From Bacillota bacterium (lineage in GTDB: Bacteria; Bacillota; Clostridia; Lachnospirales; Lachnospiraceae), in assembly GCA_023442465.1 (NCBI GenBank), contig JAEZZQ010000001.1, positions 62,001 to 126,000 of the forward strand: 64,000 nt of DNA, in the 5' to 3' direction. Under the pieces are notes generated by a model. The model was not told the DNA's origin. It was given only the letters and a program-made list of their open reading frames with translations, and made no database searches. The translations under genes and the position numbers were made by a program. Of this stretch, positions 26,548 through 34,759 are shown piece by piece (the first letter of the stretch is position 1; every line of letters begins with the position of its first letter).

Positions 26548-27570
26548 ATGATAACGTTAAAGGATATTGCAAAAGAAGCCGGCGTAAGCAGTGTAACGGT
26601 TTCAAATGTAATTAACGGTAATTATAAAAAGGTATCTGCAGAGAAGATTGAAGAGATTCAGGAGATCATTAAAAAGCATCATTATGTTCCCAATGCAGTA
26701 GCGCGAAGTCTCGCGGTGAAAGAATCAAAGCTTATCGGAGTAGTAATTCCATATGTGTCTGAGAATGAGAACTTCCTGCAAAGTCCTTATAACGCGGAAA
26801 TACTCGGTGTGCTGGAAAAATGGATTCGTAAGAATGGATATTATTTGATGGTACGATGCGTGGATAGCTGTAATGAAATTATTCCGGTTATCAACACGTG
26901 GAATGTAGATGGGGTAGTTTTTCTCGGAGCGTATAGCCACGAAGTGAGAGAGCTGAAAAAGCAATTGCAGCTGCCGATGGTTTTTATCGATACATATACG
27001 GAAGAAAAAGGAATTGTAAATATTGGCGTAGATGATTTCAGAGGAGGCTATATCGCCACGAAATATCTGATCAGCAAAGGCCATCGCTCTGTCTGCTTCG
27101 TTGGACCGTGCTATATCGACGGAAATGTAGTTGAAAAGCGCTACGGCGGATACTTGAAGGCGATGCGGGAATGCGGTTATGAGGATAATATTTTAAGTGA
27201 GCATGCTGTTGGAACTTCCTATGAGTGCGGTGTAGGCATAGGGAAAAAAATCGCGTTTGCAGAGGAAGAAATCACCGCTGTCTTCGCTACGGCGGACATA
27301 TTGGCGTTAGGATTGATCCAAGGCTTGCGCTTAAGCGGGAAGAGAGTCCCGCAGGACGTATCCGTGATCGGATTCGACAATTTACTGGAATGCAGATATT
27401 CTACGCCGCAGCTTACGACTGTATCGCAGAACATTTCTGTAAAAGCGGAACGGGCGGCAGCGGCTCTGTTCCAAATGATCAGGGAAAAGAAGAAGCTGTC
27501 CATGATTGAGATAATAGAAGTGGAATTAGTGGAAAGACAGTCGGTCTGGCAGCTATCGGACGCAGATTAA
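26548..27570 (+). CDS. LacI-family transcriptional repressor
   Basis: A 340-aa regulator. The N-terminal helix-turn-helix begins ITLKDIAKEAGVSSVTVSN and is followed by the hinge phrase YVPNAVARSLA and a periplasmic-binding-like sugar domain (SVIGFDNL near the end). GAAGGAG precedes the start. It closes the oligosaccharide cluster and most likely binds the palindrome at 18456-18469, released by an imported sugar or its breakdown product. Confidence 0.93.
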   Translation: MITLKDIAKEAGVSSVTVSNVINGNYKKVSAEKIEEIQEIIKKHHYVPNAVARSLAVKESKLIGVVIPYVSENENFLQSPYNAEILGVLEKWIRKNGYYLMVRCVDSCNEIIPVINTWNVDGVVFLGAYSHEVRELKKQLQLPMVFIDTYTEEKGIVNIGVDDFRGGYIATKYLISKGHRSVCFVGPCYIDGNVVEKRYGGYLKAMRECGYEDNILSEHAVGTSYECGVGIGKKIAFAEEEITAVFATADILALGLIQGLRLSGKRVPQDVSVIGFDNLLECRYSTPQLTTVSQNISVKAERAAAALFQMIREKKKLSMIEIIEVELVERQSVWQLSDAD

Positions 27571-27600
27571 AAAAGCAATGCCGTAAGGCATTGTTTTTTT
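27571..27600 (+). terminator. Terminator after the LacI gene
   Basis: CAATGCC, loop GTAA, GGCATTG, then seven T; an A run on the other side makes it potentially bidirectional. Confidence 0.93.
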
Positions 27601-27606
27601 CTGTAA

Positions 27607-27641
27607 TGTAATAGGAAAATACGCGAAGCATACTTTTGTTC
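27607..27641 (+). repeat. R2 repeat remnant
   Basis: TGTAATAGGAAAATACGCGAAG joined directly to CATACTTTTGTTCTG: the two ends of an R2 unit with the middle deleted, immediately before a full copy. Confidence 0.8.
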
Positions 27642-27759
27642 TGTAATAGGAAAATGCGCCTATTACAGAAACGATGGATGCGCAGCTACGCGCGCGGAAC
27701 AAAAGCTGTGCTGCCAGAGTATTTGGCCTTGGGAATGTACGAAGCACACTTTTGTTCTG
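27641..27759 (+). repeat. R2 repeat, full copy
   Basis: Contains hairpin 1 (CTGTAATAGG/CCTATTACAG), the GCTACGCGCGCGGAAC block, and hairpin 2 (GAACAAAAGCTGTGC paired with GCACACTTTTGTTC). A reading frame of 65 codons across it is a by-product. Confidence 0.9.
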
Positions 27760-27853
27760 TAAAGATGCGAGAGTATGAGGAGGTTCCCAGGCAGTTGTTT
27801 TTTGATTTTACAAAATATGTCGTAAAAGGATAGAAAACGACTAAATAATAGTA

Positions 27854-27882
27854 TGGAACTTCAAAGAAAAAAATGCTATACT
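27854..27882 (+). promoter_or_regulatory. Candidate promoter of gdpP-rplI-dnaB
   Basis: TGGAAC at 27854-27859, 17-base spacer, TATACT at 27877-27882. If used, the R1 repeat just downstream would be part of the 5' leader. Confidence 0.4.
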
Positions 27883-27913
27883 GTAAGAAATGTATTTTTC
27901 AAGGTTATGTGGT

Positions 27914-28046
27914 GTTACTGTTCACACAGTAGCTTAACACTTGCTGTTAAGCTACGTAAGAACATGATGCAAGAGATGATTTCTGCTTCGCGGAGCGAAT
28001 TTAAATGCAGAAATCATACGTTACTGTGAACGGAGTGAACAGTAAC
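27914..28046 (+). repeat. R1 palindromic repeat, full copy
   Basis: 133 bases bounded by perfect 12-base terminal inverted repeats GTTACTGTTCAC and GTGAACAGTAAC. Inside are AGCTTAACA/TGTTAAGCT (perfect 9) and ATGATTTCTGC/GCAGAAATCAT (perfect 11). No coding capacity. Confidence 0.92.
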
Positions 28047-28095
28047 TATGGGGTTACAAATGGGTAGATGATACCCGCAGGGAAAAGGGTAAGGT

Positions 28096-30141
28096 ATGAA
28101 AAACAGCATTAAGTTAAAAGGCAGATTAAAAAAATATTTACAGACTTCCGTATATTTAGGTATTTTATTGATTATCGTAAACTTAGGAATCTATCTGATC
28201 GATTACCGCGCAGGGCTGGTCCTTACATGCTTTGTTATTTTCTATTTCGCGGTAGTTTCATCGCTTTTGCTATACAATAAGCCGGTTATCATGAACGAGC
28301 TGATCAGTTTTGCTACGCAATATGGACAGATTCAGAGAAAGCTTCTCCGGGATTTGGACTTGCCTCACGCTCTGTTAGATGATGAAGGCAAGATCATCTG
28401 GACGAATGCGGCTTTTGAGAAGACGGTACATAAGAGCAGGGGATACCGCAAGTCGATTACTTCCCTGTTTCCTACGATCACGAAGGAAAAGCTGCCCGGC
28501 GAAGCGGATGAGGTGGAATTCAGCATATGCTTTGAGGACAGCGATTATGTGGCTAAGCTGAAGAAAATATCCTTGAAGGACATGGAAGAGGGCAGCGATA
28601 TCATCGAGGTGGAAGACTATGAAGGCTATTTGATTGCCCTTTATCTGTTCGATGAAACCGCTTTAAAGATTGCTCTTCAGGAGGTGGATGACCAGAGCCT
28701 TGCGGTAGGTCTGATTTATCTCGATAATTACGATGAAGCGTTAGAAAGCGTGGAAGAGGTAAGGCGTTCCCTTTTAATCGCGCTGATCGATAGAAAAGTA
28801 AATAAGTACATAGCCGGTCTGGACGGCATTTGCAAGAAGATAGAAAAAGATAAGTTCCTCGTTATCTTGCGCAAGAAGGCAATCGCTTATCTTCAAGAAT
28901 ACCGGTTCGACTTACTGGAAGATGTAAAGACCGTCAATATCGGTAATGAAATGGCGGTGACCATCAGTATAGGTGTTGGCCTGAACGGACTTACCTATGC
29001 GCAGAATTATGAATTCGCACGCAATGCCATCGATTTGGCTCTGGGCAGAGGCGGCGACCAGGCCGTGGTGAAGACCCCCAACAACACCATTTACTATGGC
29101 GGAAAGAGCCAGCAGGTGGAGAAAAATACCCGTGTCAAGGCGAGGGTAAAGGCACACGCGCTGAAAGAAATCATATCCGGCAAGGACAAGGTTATCGTAA
29201 TGGGACACCGGAATGCGGATGTGGATAGCTTCGGAGCGGCGGTAGGTGTGGCGCGGATCGCGCACACGCTGGAGCGCAAGGTACACATCGTCGTCAACAA
29301 CGTGACCACATCGCTGCAGCCTATGGTCGAGATGTTCAAGAACAATCCCGAATATGCTGATGACCTGATTATCAACAGCCAGCAAGCTATCGAGATGGTA
29401 GGAAATAATGCGGTGCTGGTAGTGGTGGATGTGAACAAGCCGAGCATCACGGATTGTCCGGAAATGCTTCGTTTGTGCAAATCCATCGTGGTATTCGATC
29501 ACCACAGGCAGGGTACGGAGGTTATTGAAAATGCGACCCTTTCTTATGTGGAAGGATACGCATCATCTACTTGTGAAATGGTTTCGGAGATTCTGCAATA
29601 TATCGGAGATAATATAAAGATTACGAGCACAGAGGCGGACTGTCTGTATTCGGGCATTATGATAGATACCAACAATTTTATGACGAAGACGGGAGTAAGG
29701 ACCTTCGAGGCAGCGGCATTTCTTAGAAGAAACGGTGCGGACGTCACGAGAGTGCGCAAGCTGTTCAGAGAGGATGCGGCGGACTACAAGGCAAAGGCGG
29801 ACGCTGTCAGTCAGGCGGAGATTTACCGCAATGCGTATGCGATTTCCATCTGCACGGGAGACGATGTTTTGAATCCTACGGTGGCGGGAGCGCAGGCAGC
29901 CAACGAATTGCTTAATATTAAAGGCGTGAAGGCCAGCTTTATTTTGACCGAATACCAGAACCAGATTTATGTCAGTGCCCGCTCTATCGATGAAGTCAAT
30001 GTTCAGATTATTATGGAAAGGCTGGGCGGCGGAGGACATATGAATGTAGCCGGATGTCAGATGGAGGACAGGTCCCTGGCAGAGGGCATCGGCATCATTA
30101 AGCATACATTAGATACGATGATTGAAAACGGCGAGATATAA
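28096..30141 (+). CDS. gdpP: Cyclic-di-AMP phosphodiesterase GdpP
   Basis: A 681-aa membrane enzyme with the full GdpP plan: two N-terminal helices (about 15-60), a PAS-like domain, a degenerate GGDEF domain (about 175-320), and a C-terminal DHH/DHHA1 hydrolase. The DHH part has VMGHRNADVDSFG near residue 373, FDHHRQG near 486 and GGGGHMNVAG near 650. It breaks down c-di-AMP and so influences potassium balance and wall stress. It heads gdpP-rplI-dnaB, a common Firmicutes order. The 5' region holds an R1 repeat 50 bases before the start. Confidence 0.95.
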   Translation: MKNSIKLKGRLKKYLQTSVYLGILLIIVNLGIYLIDYRAGLVLTCFVIFYFAVVSSLLLYNKPVIMNELISFATQYGQIQRKLLRDLDLPHALLDDEGKIIWTNAAFEKTVHKSRGYRKSITSLFPTITKEKLPGEADEVEFSICFEDSDYVAKLKKISLKDMEEGSDIIEVEDYEGYLIALYLFDETALKIALQEVDDQSLAVGLIYLDNYDEALESVEEVRRSLLIALIDRKVNKYIAGLDGICKKIEKDKFLVILRKKAIAYLQEYRFDLLEDVKTVNIGNEMAVTISIGVGLNGLTYAQNYEFARNAIDLALGRGGDQAVVKTPNNTIYYGGKSQQVEKNTRVKARVKAHALKEIISGKDKVIVMGHRNADVDSFGAAVGVARIAHTLERKVHIVVNNVTTSLQPMVEMFKNNPEYADDLIINSQQAIEMVGNNAVLVVVDVNKPSITDCPEMLRLCKSIVVFDHHRQGTEVIENATLSYVEGYASSTCEMVSEILQYIGDNIKITSTEADCLYSGIMIDTNNFMTKTGVRTFEAAAFLRRNGADVTRVRKLFREDAADYKAKADAVSQAEIYRNAYAISICTGDDVLNPTVAGAQAANELLNIKGVKASFILTEYQNQIYVSARSIDEVNVQIIMERLGGGGHMNVAGCQMEDRSLAEGIGIIKHTLDTMIENGEI

Positions 30142-30187
30142 GTTCAGTCAAAAGTTTTCAAAACTTGAAAGGAGTACATGAACAGAT

Positions 30188-30637
30188 ATGAAGGTTATAT
30201 TGATAGAAGATGTGAAGAGCTTGGGCAAGAAGGGACAGATTGTGGAAGTGAACGACGGTTATGCGAGAAATTTCGTGCTTCCCAAGAAGCTTGGACTGGA
30301 GGCTACCGGCAAGAACATTAACGACTTAAAGCTGCAAAAAGCCAACGAAGAAAAAATAGCGGCAGAACAGCTTCAGGCTGCCGAAGACTTTGCGGCAGAA
30401 ATGGAAAAGCGGGAAGTCGTCCTGACGATAAAGGCAGGAGAAGGCGGAAAGACCTTCGGTTCCATATCCTCAAAGGAAATTGCGGAGGCTGCCAAGAGTC
30501 AGTGCGGAATGGAAATCGACAAGAAGAAGATTCAGATGCCGGAAGCGATAAAGAGCCTTGGTGTATACGAGGTATCCGTAAAGCTGCACCCGAAGGTAGC
30601 AGGTAAGCTGAAGGTAAAGGTTCAGGAAGAAAAATAA
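30188..30637 (+). CDS. rplI: 50S ribosomal protein bL9
   Basis: A 149-aa ribosomal protein beginning MKVILIEDVKSLGKKGQIVEV with the conserved GYARNFVLPK. A long helix links the two globular domains. It lies 46 bases after gdpP with GAAAGGAG upstream. Confidence 0.97.
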   Translation: MKVILIEDVKSLGKKGQIVEVNDGYARNFVLPKKLGLEATGKNINDLKLQKANEEKIAAEQLQAAEDFAAEMEKREVVLTIKAGEGGKTFGSISSKEIAEAAKSQCGMEIDKKKIQMPEAIKSLGVYEVSVKLHPKVAGKLKVKVQEEK

Positions 30638-30664
30638 AAGATACGAAAAGTGAGAGGATGAAAA

Positions 30665-32002
30665 GTGGCAGCAATGGAAGAAACATTGCTCAAAAGGGTA
30701 CTGCCCCATAGTATAGAAGCCGAGCAATCCGTGATAGGCGCTATGATTATGGATAGGGAAGCAATTGTTGTAGCCTCCGAAATAGTAGCGGAGGATGATT
30801 TTTACAGCAAGCAGTGCGGGATTCTATTTGAGGCTATGATAGAACTGAATGATGAAGGGAAGCCGGTAGACTTAGTAACGCTGCAGGACAAGTTAAAGGA
30901 AAAGGATATTCCGGCGGAGATGAGCAGTCTGGAATATATCAGGGACTTGATCACCGCGGTGCCTACTTCTGCCAATATCAAATACTATGCGAATATCGTG
31001 GCGGAGAAAGCCACCTTGCGCCGGTTGATAAAATTAAACGAAGAGATAGCCAATACATGCTACGTAGGAAAGGAAAGTCTGGAAGTAATACTGGAGGATA
31101 CGGAAAAGCGTGTATTTAATCTGGTACAGAGAAGAAATACGGGAGAATTTGTACCGATTCGTCAGATTGTCATGAACGCTATGGATCAAATCGAGAAGGC
31201 CTCCAGAAATAAAGGGAGCGTTACGGGTATTGCCACGGGATTTATCGATTTGGATTATCGGACGGCCGGAATGCAGCCTTCCGACCTCGTTCTCATCGCG
31301 GCCAGACCGTCTATGGGAAAGACAGCTTTCGTGCTTAATATCGCTCAGCATGTGGCTTTCAAGCTGAATCAGACCGTAGCTGTTTTCAGTCTGGAAATGT
31401 CCAAGGAGCAGTTGGTCAACCGTTTGTTTTCCTTAGAATCCAGGGTTGATGCGCAGAAACTGAGGACGGGAAGTTTGTCTGACGGCGATTGGGAAAAGCT
31501 GATTGAAACAGCCGGAGTTATCGGCAAGTCGAATCTGATCATAGATGATACGCCTGGTATCAGTATTGCGGAGCTGCGCTCCAAATGCAGAAAGTACAAG
31601 CTGGAGCACGGGCTTAAAATGATTATTATCGACTATTTGCAGTTGATGTCGGGAAGCGGTAAGGGAGATTCCAGACAGCAGGAAATCTCTGATATTTCCC
31701 GCTCATTAAAGGCATTGGCCAGAGAACTTAGCGTTCCGGTGCTGGCCTTATCCCAGCTTAGCCGGGCGGTAGAGCAAAGACCGGACCACAGGCCGATGCT
31801 GTCGGATCTTAGGGAGTCGGGAGCCATTGAGCAGGATGCCGACGTGGTTATGTTTATCTATAGAGATGATTATTACAACAAAGATACTGAGAAAAAAGGA
31901 ATTGCAGAGATTATCGTGGCAAAGCAGAGAAATGGTCCGATCGGAACGATAGATTTGGTCTGGTTGCCGGAATATACCAAGTTCGCCAATATGCAGAAAT
32001 GA
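30665..32002 (+). CDS. dnaB: Replicative DNA helicase DnaB
   Basis: A 445-aa hexameric helicase. The N-terminal domain starts LPHSIEAEQSVIGAMI. The RecA-like domain has Walker A ARPSMGKTAF, MIIIDYLQLM, LSQLSRAVEQRPDHRPMLSDLRESG and FIYRDDYY. The start is a GTG at 30665 with GAGAGG 7 bases away; ATG 30674 is an alternative. The helicase loader dnaI and dnaD homologues lie at the far end of the window. Confidence 0.96.
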   Translation: MAAMEETLLKRVLPHSIEAEQSVIGAMIMDREAIVVASEIVAEDDFYSKQCGILFEAMIELNDEGKPVDLVTLQDKLKEKDIPAEMSSLEYIRDLITAVPTSANIKYYANIVAEKATLRRLIKLNEEIANTCYVGKESLEVILEDTEKRVFNLVQRRNTGEFVPIRQIVMNAMDQIEKASRNKGSVTGIATGFIDLDYRTAGMQPSDLVLIAARPSMGKTAFVLNIAQHVAFKLNQTVAVFSLEMSKEQLVNRLFSLESRVDAQKLRTGSLSDGDWEKLIETAGVIGKSNLIIDDTPGISIAELRSKCRKYKLEHGLKMIIIDYLQLMSGSGKGDSRQQEISDISRSLKALARELSVPVLALSQLSRAVEQRPDHRPMLSDLRESGAIEQDADVVMFIYRDDYYNKDTEKKGIAEIIVAKQRNGPIGTIDLVWLPEYTKFANMQK

Positions 32003-32040
32003 TAATCTATATTTATTTTAAAATTAGCAGATAAGATTAC

Positions 32041-32077
32041 AAAAGAGGACATGTATAGTATACAGTCCTCTTTTTAT
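32041..32077 (+). terminator. Terminator after dnaB
   Basis: AAAAGAGGAC and GTCCTCTTTTT flank a short loop; the stem is perfect and symmetrical, so it could work both ways. Confidence 0.9.
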
Positions 32078-32193
32078 GTATACGGTTGACAAAATAACCC
32101 GATAAAATACAAAATTCAACAAAGTATATAGCGGCGGGAAAGTGTCGAAAAAATAAACCGGAGAATATAGGAAGACAGAAAGGAGAAAAAAGA

Positions 32194-32940
32194 ATGGAAA
32201 GACAGACACGCTATTTAATTTCGGATGCAGCAAAGCTGGTGGAGGTAGAGTCCCACGTGCTCCGTTATTGGGAGGAGGAGCTTGGAATTCCGATTAAGAG
32301 AAACGAGCTGGGACATAGATACTATACGGAAGAAGATGTGGAATGCTTTAAGGAGGTAAAAAATCTGAAGGAGCAGGGTCTGCAGCTCAAGGCGATCCGG
32401 GTAGTAGTCCGAAATGGCAGGCTGGAGCGCACAAGCGGTAATCCAATGATTGAGAACGGGCTGCTGCATGGCGAAAGATTGGACAAGGCCAATGAGAACA
32501 AGAGAAAAGCATATGAAAGCGAAGGGCCGGAGTCTGGAATGAGCAAAGAACACGGGGGGCAGATGATAGAAATCATCGCGTCTAAGGAATTGTCCGAGGC
32601 AAGGCAGGAAAGTGTCGGTTTCGGAGCCATAGGAAGAGAAGAAAAGAGTATGCGGCTGCAAATACTTTTGCAGCATATGATATCGGAAGCGGTAAAGGAG
32701 AGTAACAAGGAGCTGTGTGACGATATTAAAGAAAGTGTCCTTAAGGAAATGGATTATCAATTCCGGCTTCAGGACGAAAAGGAGGAAGTGCGGGAAACCG
32801 AGCGAAACAGGAGAGAGGACGAGCACTATAAGAAAATCGATGAACTGCTTCGAAGCTACAGCAAAAAGGGAAGGAGGAAAGAGAAGGCAGAAGAGAAGCA
32901 AAGCCGTCTCGCTGCAAGAAAAAAGCCTTCAATCGTCTGA
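32194..32940 (+). CDS. MerR-type DNA-binding protein with a coiled-coil tail
   Basis: A 248-aa protein. Residues 5-75 are a MerR-type winged helix (YLISDAAKLVEVESHVLRYW, HRYYTEEDVECF). The rest is highly charged and helical, ending in an Arg/Lys/Glu-rich segment, without a ligand-binding domain. Similar proteins are common beside dnaB in Clostridia; their role is not established. Its own terminal codons form one arm of the hairpin that terminates the opposing ferredoxin gene. Confidence 0.8.
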   Translation: MERQTRYLISDAAKLVEVESHVLRYWEEELGIPIKRNELGHRYYTEEDVECFKEVKNLKEQGLQLKAIRVVVRNGRLERTSGNPMIENGLLHGERLDKANENKRKAYESEGPESGMSKEHGGQMIEIIASKELSEARQESVGFGAIGREEKSMRLQILLQHMISEAVKESNKELCDDIKESVLKEMDYQFRLQDEKEEVRETERNRREDEHYKKIDELLRSYSKKGRRKEKAEEKQSRLAARKKPSIV

Positions 32941-32948
32941 TTGAAGGC
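32919..32948 (-). terminator. Terminator of the ferredoxin gene, overlapping the MerR-type gene end
   Basis: On the minus strand GCCTTCAATC, loop AGAC, GATTGAAGGC, then TTTTTT. The 10-pair stem is perfect and includes the last codons and the stop of the opposing gene. Confidence 0.88.
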
Positions 32949-32972
32949 TTAAGGAGCGTTATTATAATAATA

Positions 32973-33143
32973 TTAGCCCTGAGAAATAGCGCCGGTAGGG
33001 CAAACGCCTGCACAAGAACCGCAGTCGATGCAGGTACTAGCATCAATTTCGTACTGGCTGTCGCCTGCGCTGATTGCGCCAACCGGACACTGTCCTTCGC
33101 AAGAGCCGCAGCTTACACAAGCATCACTAATTACATATGCCAT
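32973..33143 (-). CDS. Two-[4Fe-4S] ferredoxin
   Basis: A 56-aa electron carrier with two classic cluster motifs: CVSCGSCEGQCP and CIDCGSCAGVCP, each CxxCxxCxxxCP. It begins MAYVISDACVSC. The ribosome site AAGGAGG is 7 bases upstream of the ATG at 33143. This clostridial-type ferredoxin serves low-potential redox reactions such as pyruvate oxidation or hydrogenase. It is monocistronic. Confidence 0.96.
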   Translation of the reverse strand: MAYVISDACVSCGSCEGQCPVGAISAGDSQYEIDASTCIDCGSCAGVCPTGAISQG

Positions 33144-33249
33144 AATGATATTCCTCCTTAATATGTATCCTTATTGATAAATTGTTATCAAACTATACCT
33201 TATTTTAATATAAAACCGGGTTAAATACAAGTGAAACATAAAATATTAA

Positions 33250-33383
33250 GTTACTGTTCACTCCGTTCTCAGCAACACATGATTTCTTCATTTAAATTCG
33301 CTTCGCGAACCAGAAATCATCTCTTGAATCACGTTCTTACGCAGCTTAACAGCAAGTGTTAAGCTACTGTGTGAACAGTTAAC
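33250..33383 (-). repeat. R1 palindromic repeat, full copy
   Basis: 134 bases in inverted orientation relative to the 27914 copy. Ends GTTACTGTTCAC and GTGAACAGTTAAC (one extra T); both inner inverted repeats are recognisable. It lies between the ferredoxin start and the end of pflA. Confidence 0.9.
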
Positions 33384-33404
33384 AATGTTAACACAAAACA
33401 AGAA

Positions 33405-33430
33405 AGCCCCTTACAGCCCCTAATGAGGCT
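33405..33430 (-). terminator. Weak terminator-like hairpin at the pflA end
   Basis: On the minus strand AGCCTC, loop ATTA, GGGGCT, followed after a few bases by TTTCTTGTTTTG. It overlaps the pflA stop codon. Confidence 0.4.
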
Positions 33431-34187
33431 GACCGGGTTCTGAACGGCGCTTCTTGATTCCCTCAAGTATTACCTTTTTCTTCTCGGGAATCTTTTTCTT
33501 GTCCATAGCGGGAACGCCGGAAAGCTTGTATTCCATATTGAGTTGTTTATACTTAGCTTCTCCCATCGTGTGGTAAGGGAGCACATCGAGTGCTTTCAGA
33601 TTACTGAACTGACCGATGAAATATCCTAAGTCGAACAAATACTTATCATCGTCGGTAAGTCCCGGCACAATCACGTGGCGAACCCACATATCCACATGCT
33701 TTTCATTCAGATAGGCAGCAAATGCGAGGATATCTTCATTGGGCTGCTCCGTAAGTTCTTTGTGCTTCAGAGAATCGATATGCTTTATATCCAGCATAAC
33801 CAAATCGGTCAAGGTCATTAACTGGTCCAGCTTTGCGATCCACTTCGTGTTCTGCGCTTTGTATGTGATGCCCGAGGTGTCGATGCAGGTATGAACGCCT
33901 TCTCTTTTTGCGATGGTGAATAAATCGATCAGAAAATCGATCTGCATCAAAGGCTCTCCGCCGGTTACCGTCATACCGCCGTTTTTATAAAAGGCTTTGT
34001 TCCTATTGTATTGTTCAAATACTGCCTCCGGCTCCATGAGATTGCCGGCATTCATTTCCCAAGTGTCGGGATTGTGGCAATATGCACAACGCATAGGGCA
34101 GCCCTGCAAAAAAACGACAAATCTCGTACCTGGGCCGTCCACCGTACCAAAACTTTCAATTGAGTGTATTCTGCCTTGCATGTCCAT
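33420..34187 (-). CDS. pflA: Pyruvate formate-lyase activating enzyme
   Basis: A 255-aa radical SAM enzyme that installs the glycyl radical on pyruvate formate-lyase. The cluster motif is CPMRCAYC near residues 30-37, preceded by GTVDGPGTRFVVFLQG and followed by HNPDTW, all standard for PflA. GGEPLMQ is present for SAM binding. The C-terminal end runs about 10 residues further than usual and is basic. It lies 68 bases beyond the radical-domain gene, after a strong terminator. Confidence 0.96.
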   Translation of the reverse strand: MDMQGRIHSIESFGTVDGPGTRFVVFLQGCPMRCAYCHNPDTWEMNAGNLMEPEAVFEQYNRNKAFYKNGGMTVTGGEPLMQIDFLIDLFTIAKREGVHTCIDTSGITYKAQNTKWIAKLDQLMTLTDLVMLDIKHIDSLKHKELTEQPNEDILAFAAYLNEKHVDMWVRHVIVPGLTDDDKYLFDLGYFIGQFSNLKALDVLPYHTMGEAKYKQLNMEYKLSGVPAMDKKKIPEKKKVILEGIKKRRSEPGQPH

Positions 34188-34201
34188 CTTCCTTTTCTTT
34201 T

Positions 34202-34232
34202 AAAAAGGGCCCTGAAATGGTTTCAAGGCCCT
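34202..34232 (-). terminator. Strong terminator between the radical-domain gene and pflA
   Basis: On the minus strand AGGGCCTTGAAA, loop CCA, TTTCAGGGCCCT, then TTTT. Twelve pairs with one G-U. It should cut transcription before pflA, giving far less activase than lyase. Confidence 0.9.
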
Positions 34233-34255
34233 CGATGATAATTGTTTTTGCGCAA

Positions 34256-34501
34256 TTATACGGATTCGTGGAATGTACGTGAAATAACGTCATTCTGCTG
34301 TTCGGGAGTCAACTTGATGAAGTTAACTGCATATCCGGATACGCGGATAGTAAGCTGAGGATAGTTCTCAGGATGTTTCTGAGCATCCAGAAGAGTGTCT
34401 TTGTTAAGAACGTTAACGTTCAGGTGATGTCCGCCCTTCGTTGCATATCCGTCTAATAATGATACGAGGTTATCAACCTGTGCTGCACTAATATCTGCCA
34501 T
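34256..34501 (-). CDS. Separate glycyl-radical domain of pyruvate formate-lyase (GrcA-like)
   Basis: An 81-aa protein aligning along its whole length with the last 80 or so residues of one-chain PflB: LLDGYATKGGHHLNVNV, then NYPQLTIRVSGYAVNF with the radical glycine G56, ending QQNDVISRTFHESV. It has its own ribosome site (GGAGAT) and start at 34501. In E. coli the similar GrcA (YfiD) is a spare part for a complete PflB damaged by oxygen. Here the main subunit has no such domain, so this small protein must supply the only radical glycine at this locus. Confidence 0.92.
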   Translation of the reverse strand: MADISAAQVDNLVSLLDGYATKGGHHLNVNVLNKDTLLDAQKHPENYPQLTIRVSGYAVNFIKLTPEQQNDVISRTFHESV

Positions 34502-34521
34502 TTTACTTATCTCCTTTTTCT

Positions 34522-34725
34522 TTATCGATAGTCGTCCAAGCCCTGTTCCAAGGTAGGAACACTGCATGCTAACGGGGTTCTGGAACAGTCTGTACATCCC
34601 AAAGTCTGAACGTTTTTCGATTCTTCCTGAGAATTGTCCACATCCACATTTATGTGACCTACACCTTGAGCCACGCCGGAATCCAACATTTTCACAATAT
34701 CGTCAATCATTGTCTTCTCGTCCAT
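34522..34725 (-). CDS. Small cysteine-containing protein, partial look-alike of the glycyl-radical domain
   Basis: A 67-aa protein with a good ribosome site (AAAGGGG) and ATG at 34725. Residues 7-31 resemble residues 9-33 of the downstream radical domain: 10 of 25 are identical, with shared spacing of LD, GH and NVxVxN. The radical loop RVSGYA is absent. The second half instead has C44, C47 and C54 (CTDC and six residues later a third Cys) and an acidic end. It sits 20 bases before the radical-domain gene and 34 after the main subunit. I know no named family. A regulator, chaperone or thiol/metal switch are possibilities, none shown. Confidence 0.7.
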   Translation of the reverse strand: MDEKTMIDDIVKMLDSGVAQGVGHINVDVDNSQEESKNVQTLGCTDCSRTPLACSVPTLEQGLDDYR

Positions 34726-34759
34726 AACAAACCCCTTTCTTGTTTCGTTTTATAGTTGA

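Noticed and set aside
27636..27833. A 65-codon plus-strand frame across an R2 repeat
   Set aside because: Its sequence is made by the repeat itself (a related frame occurs at 52196-52396), it lacks a ribosome site, and the hairpin structure explains the conservation.
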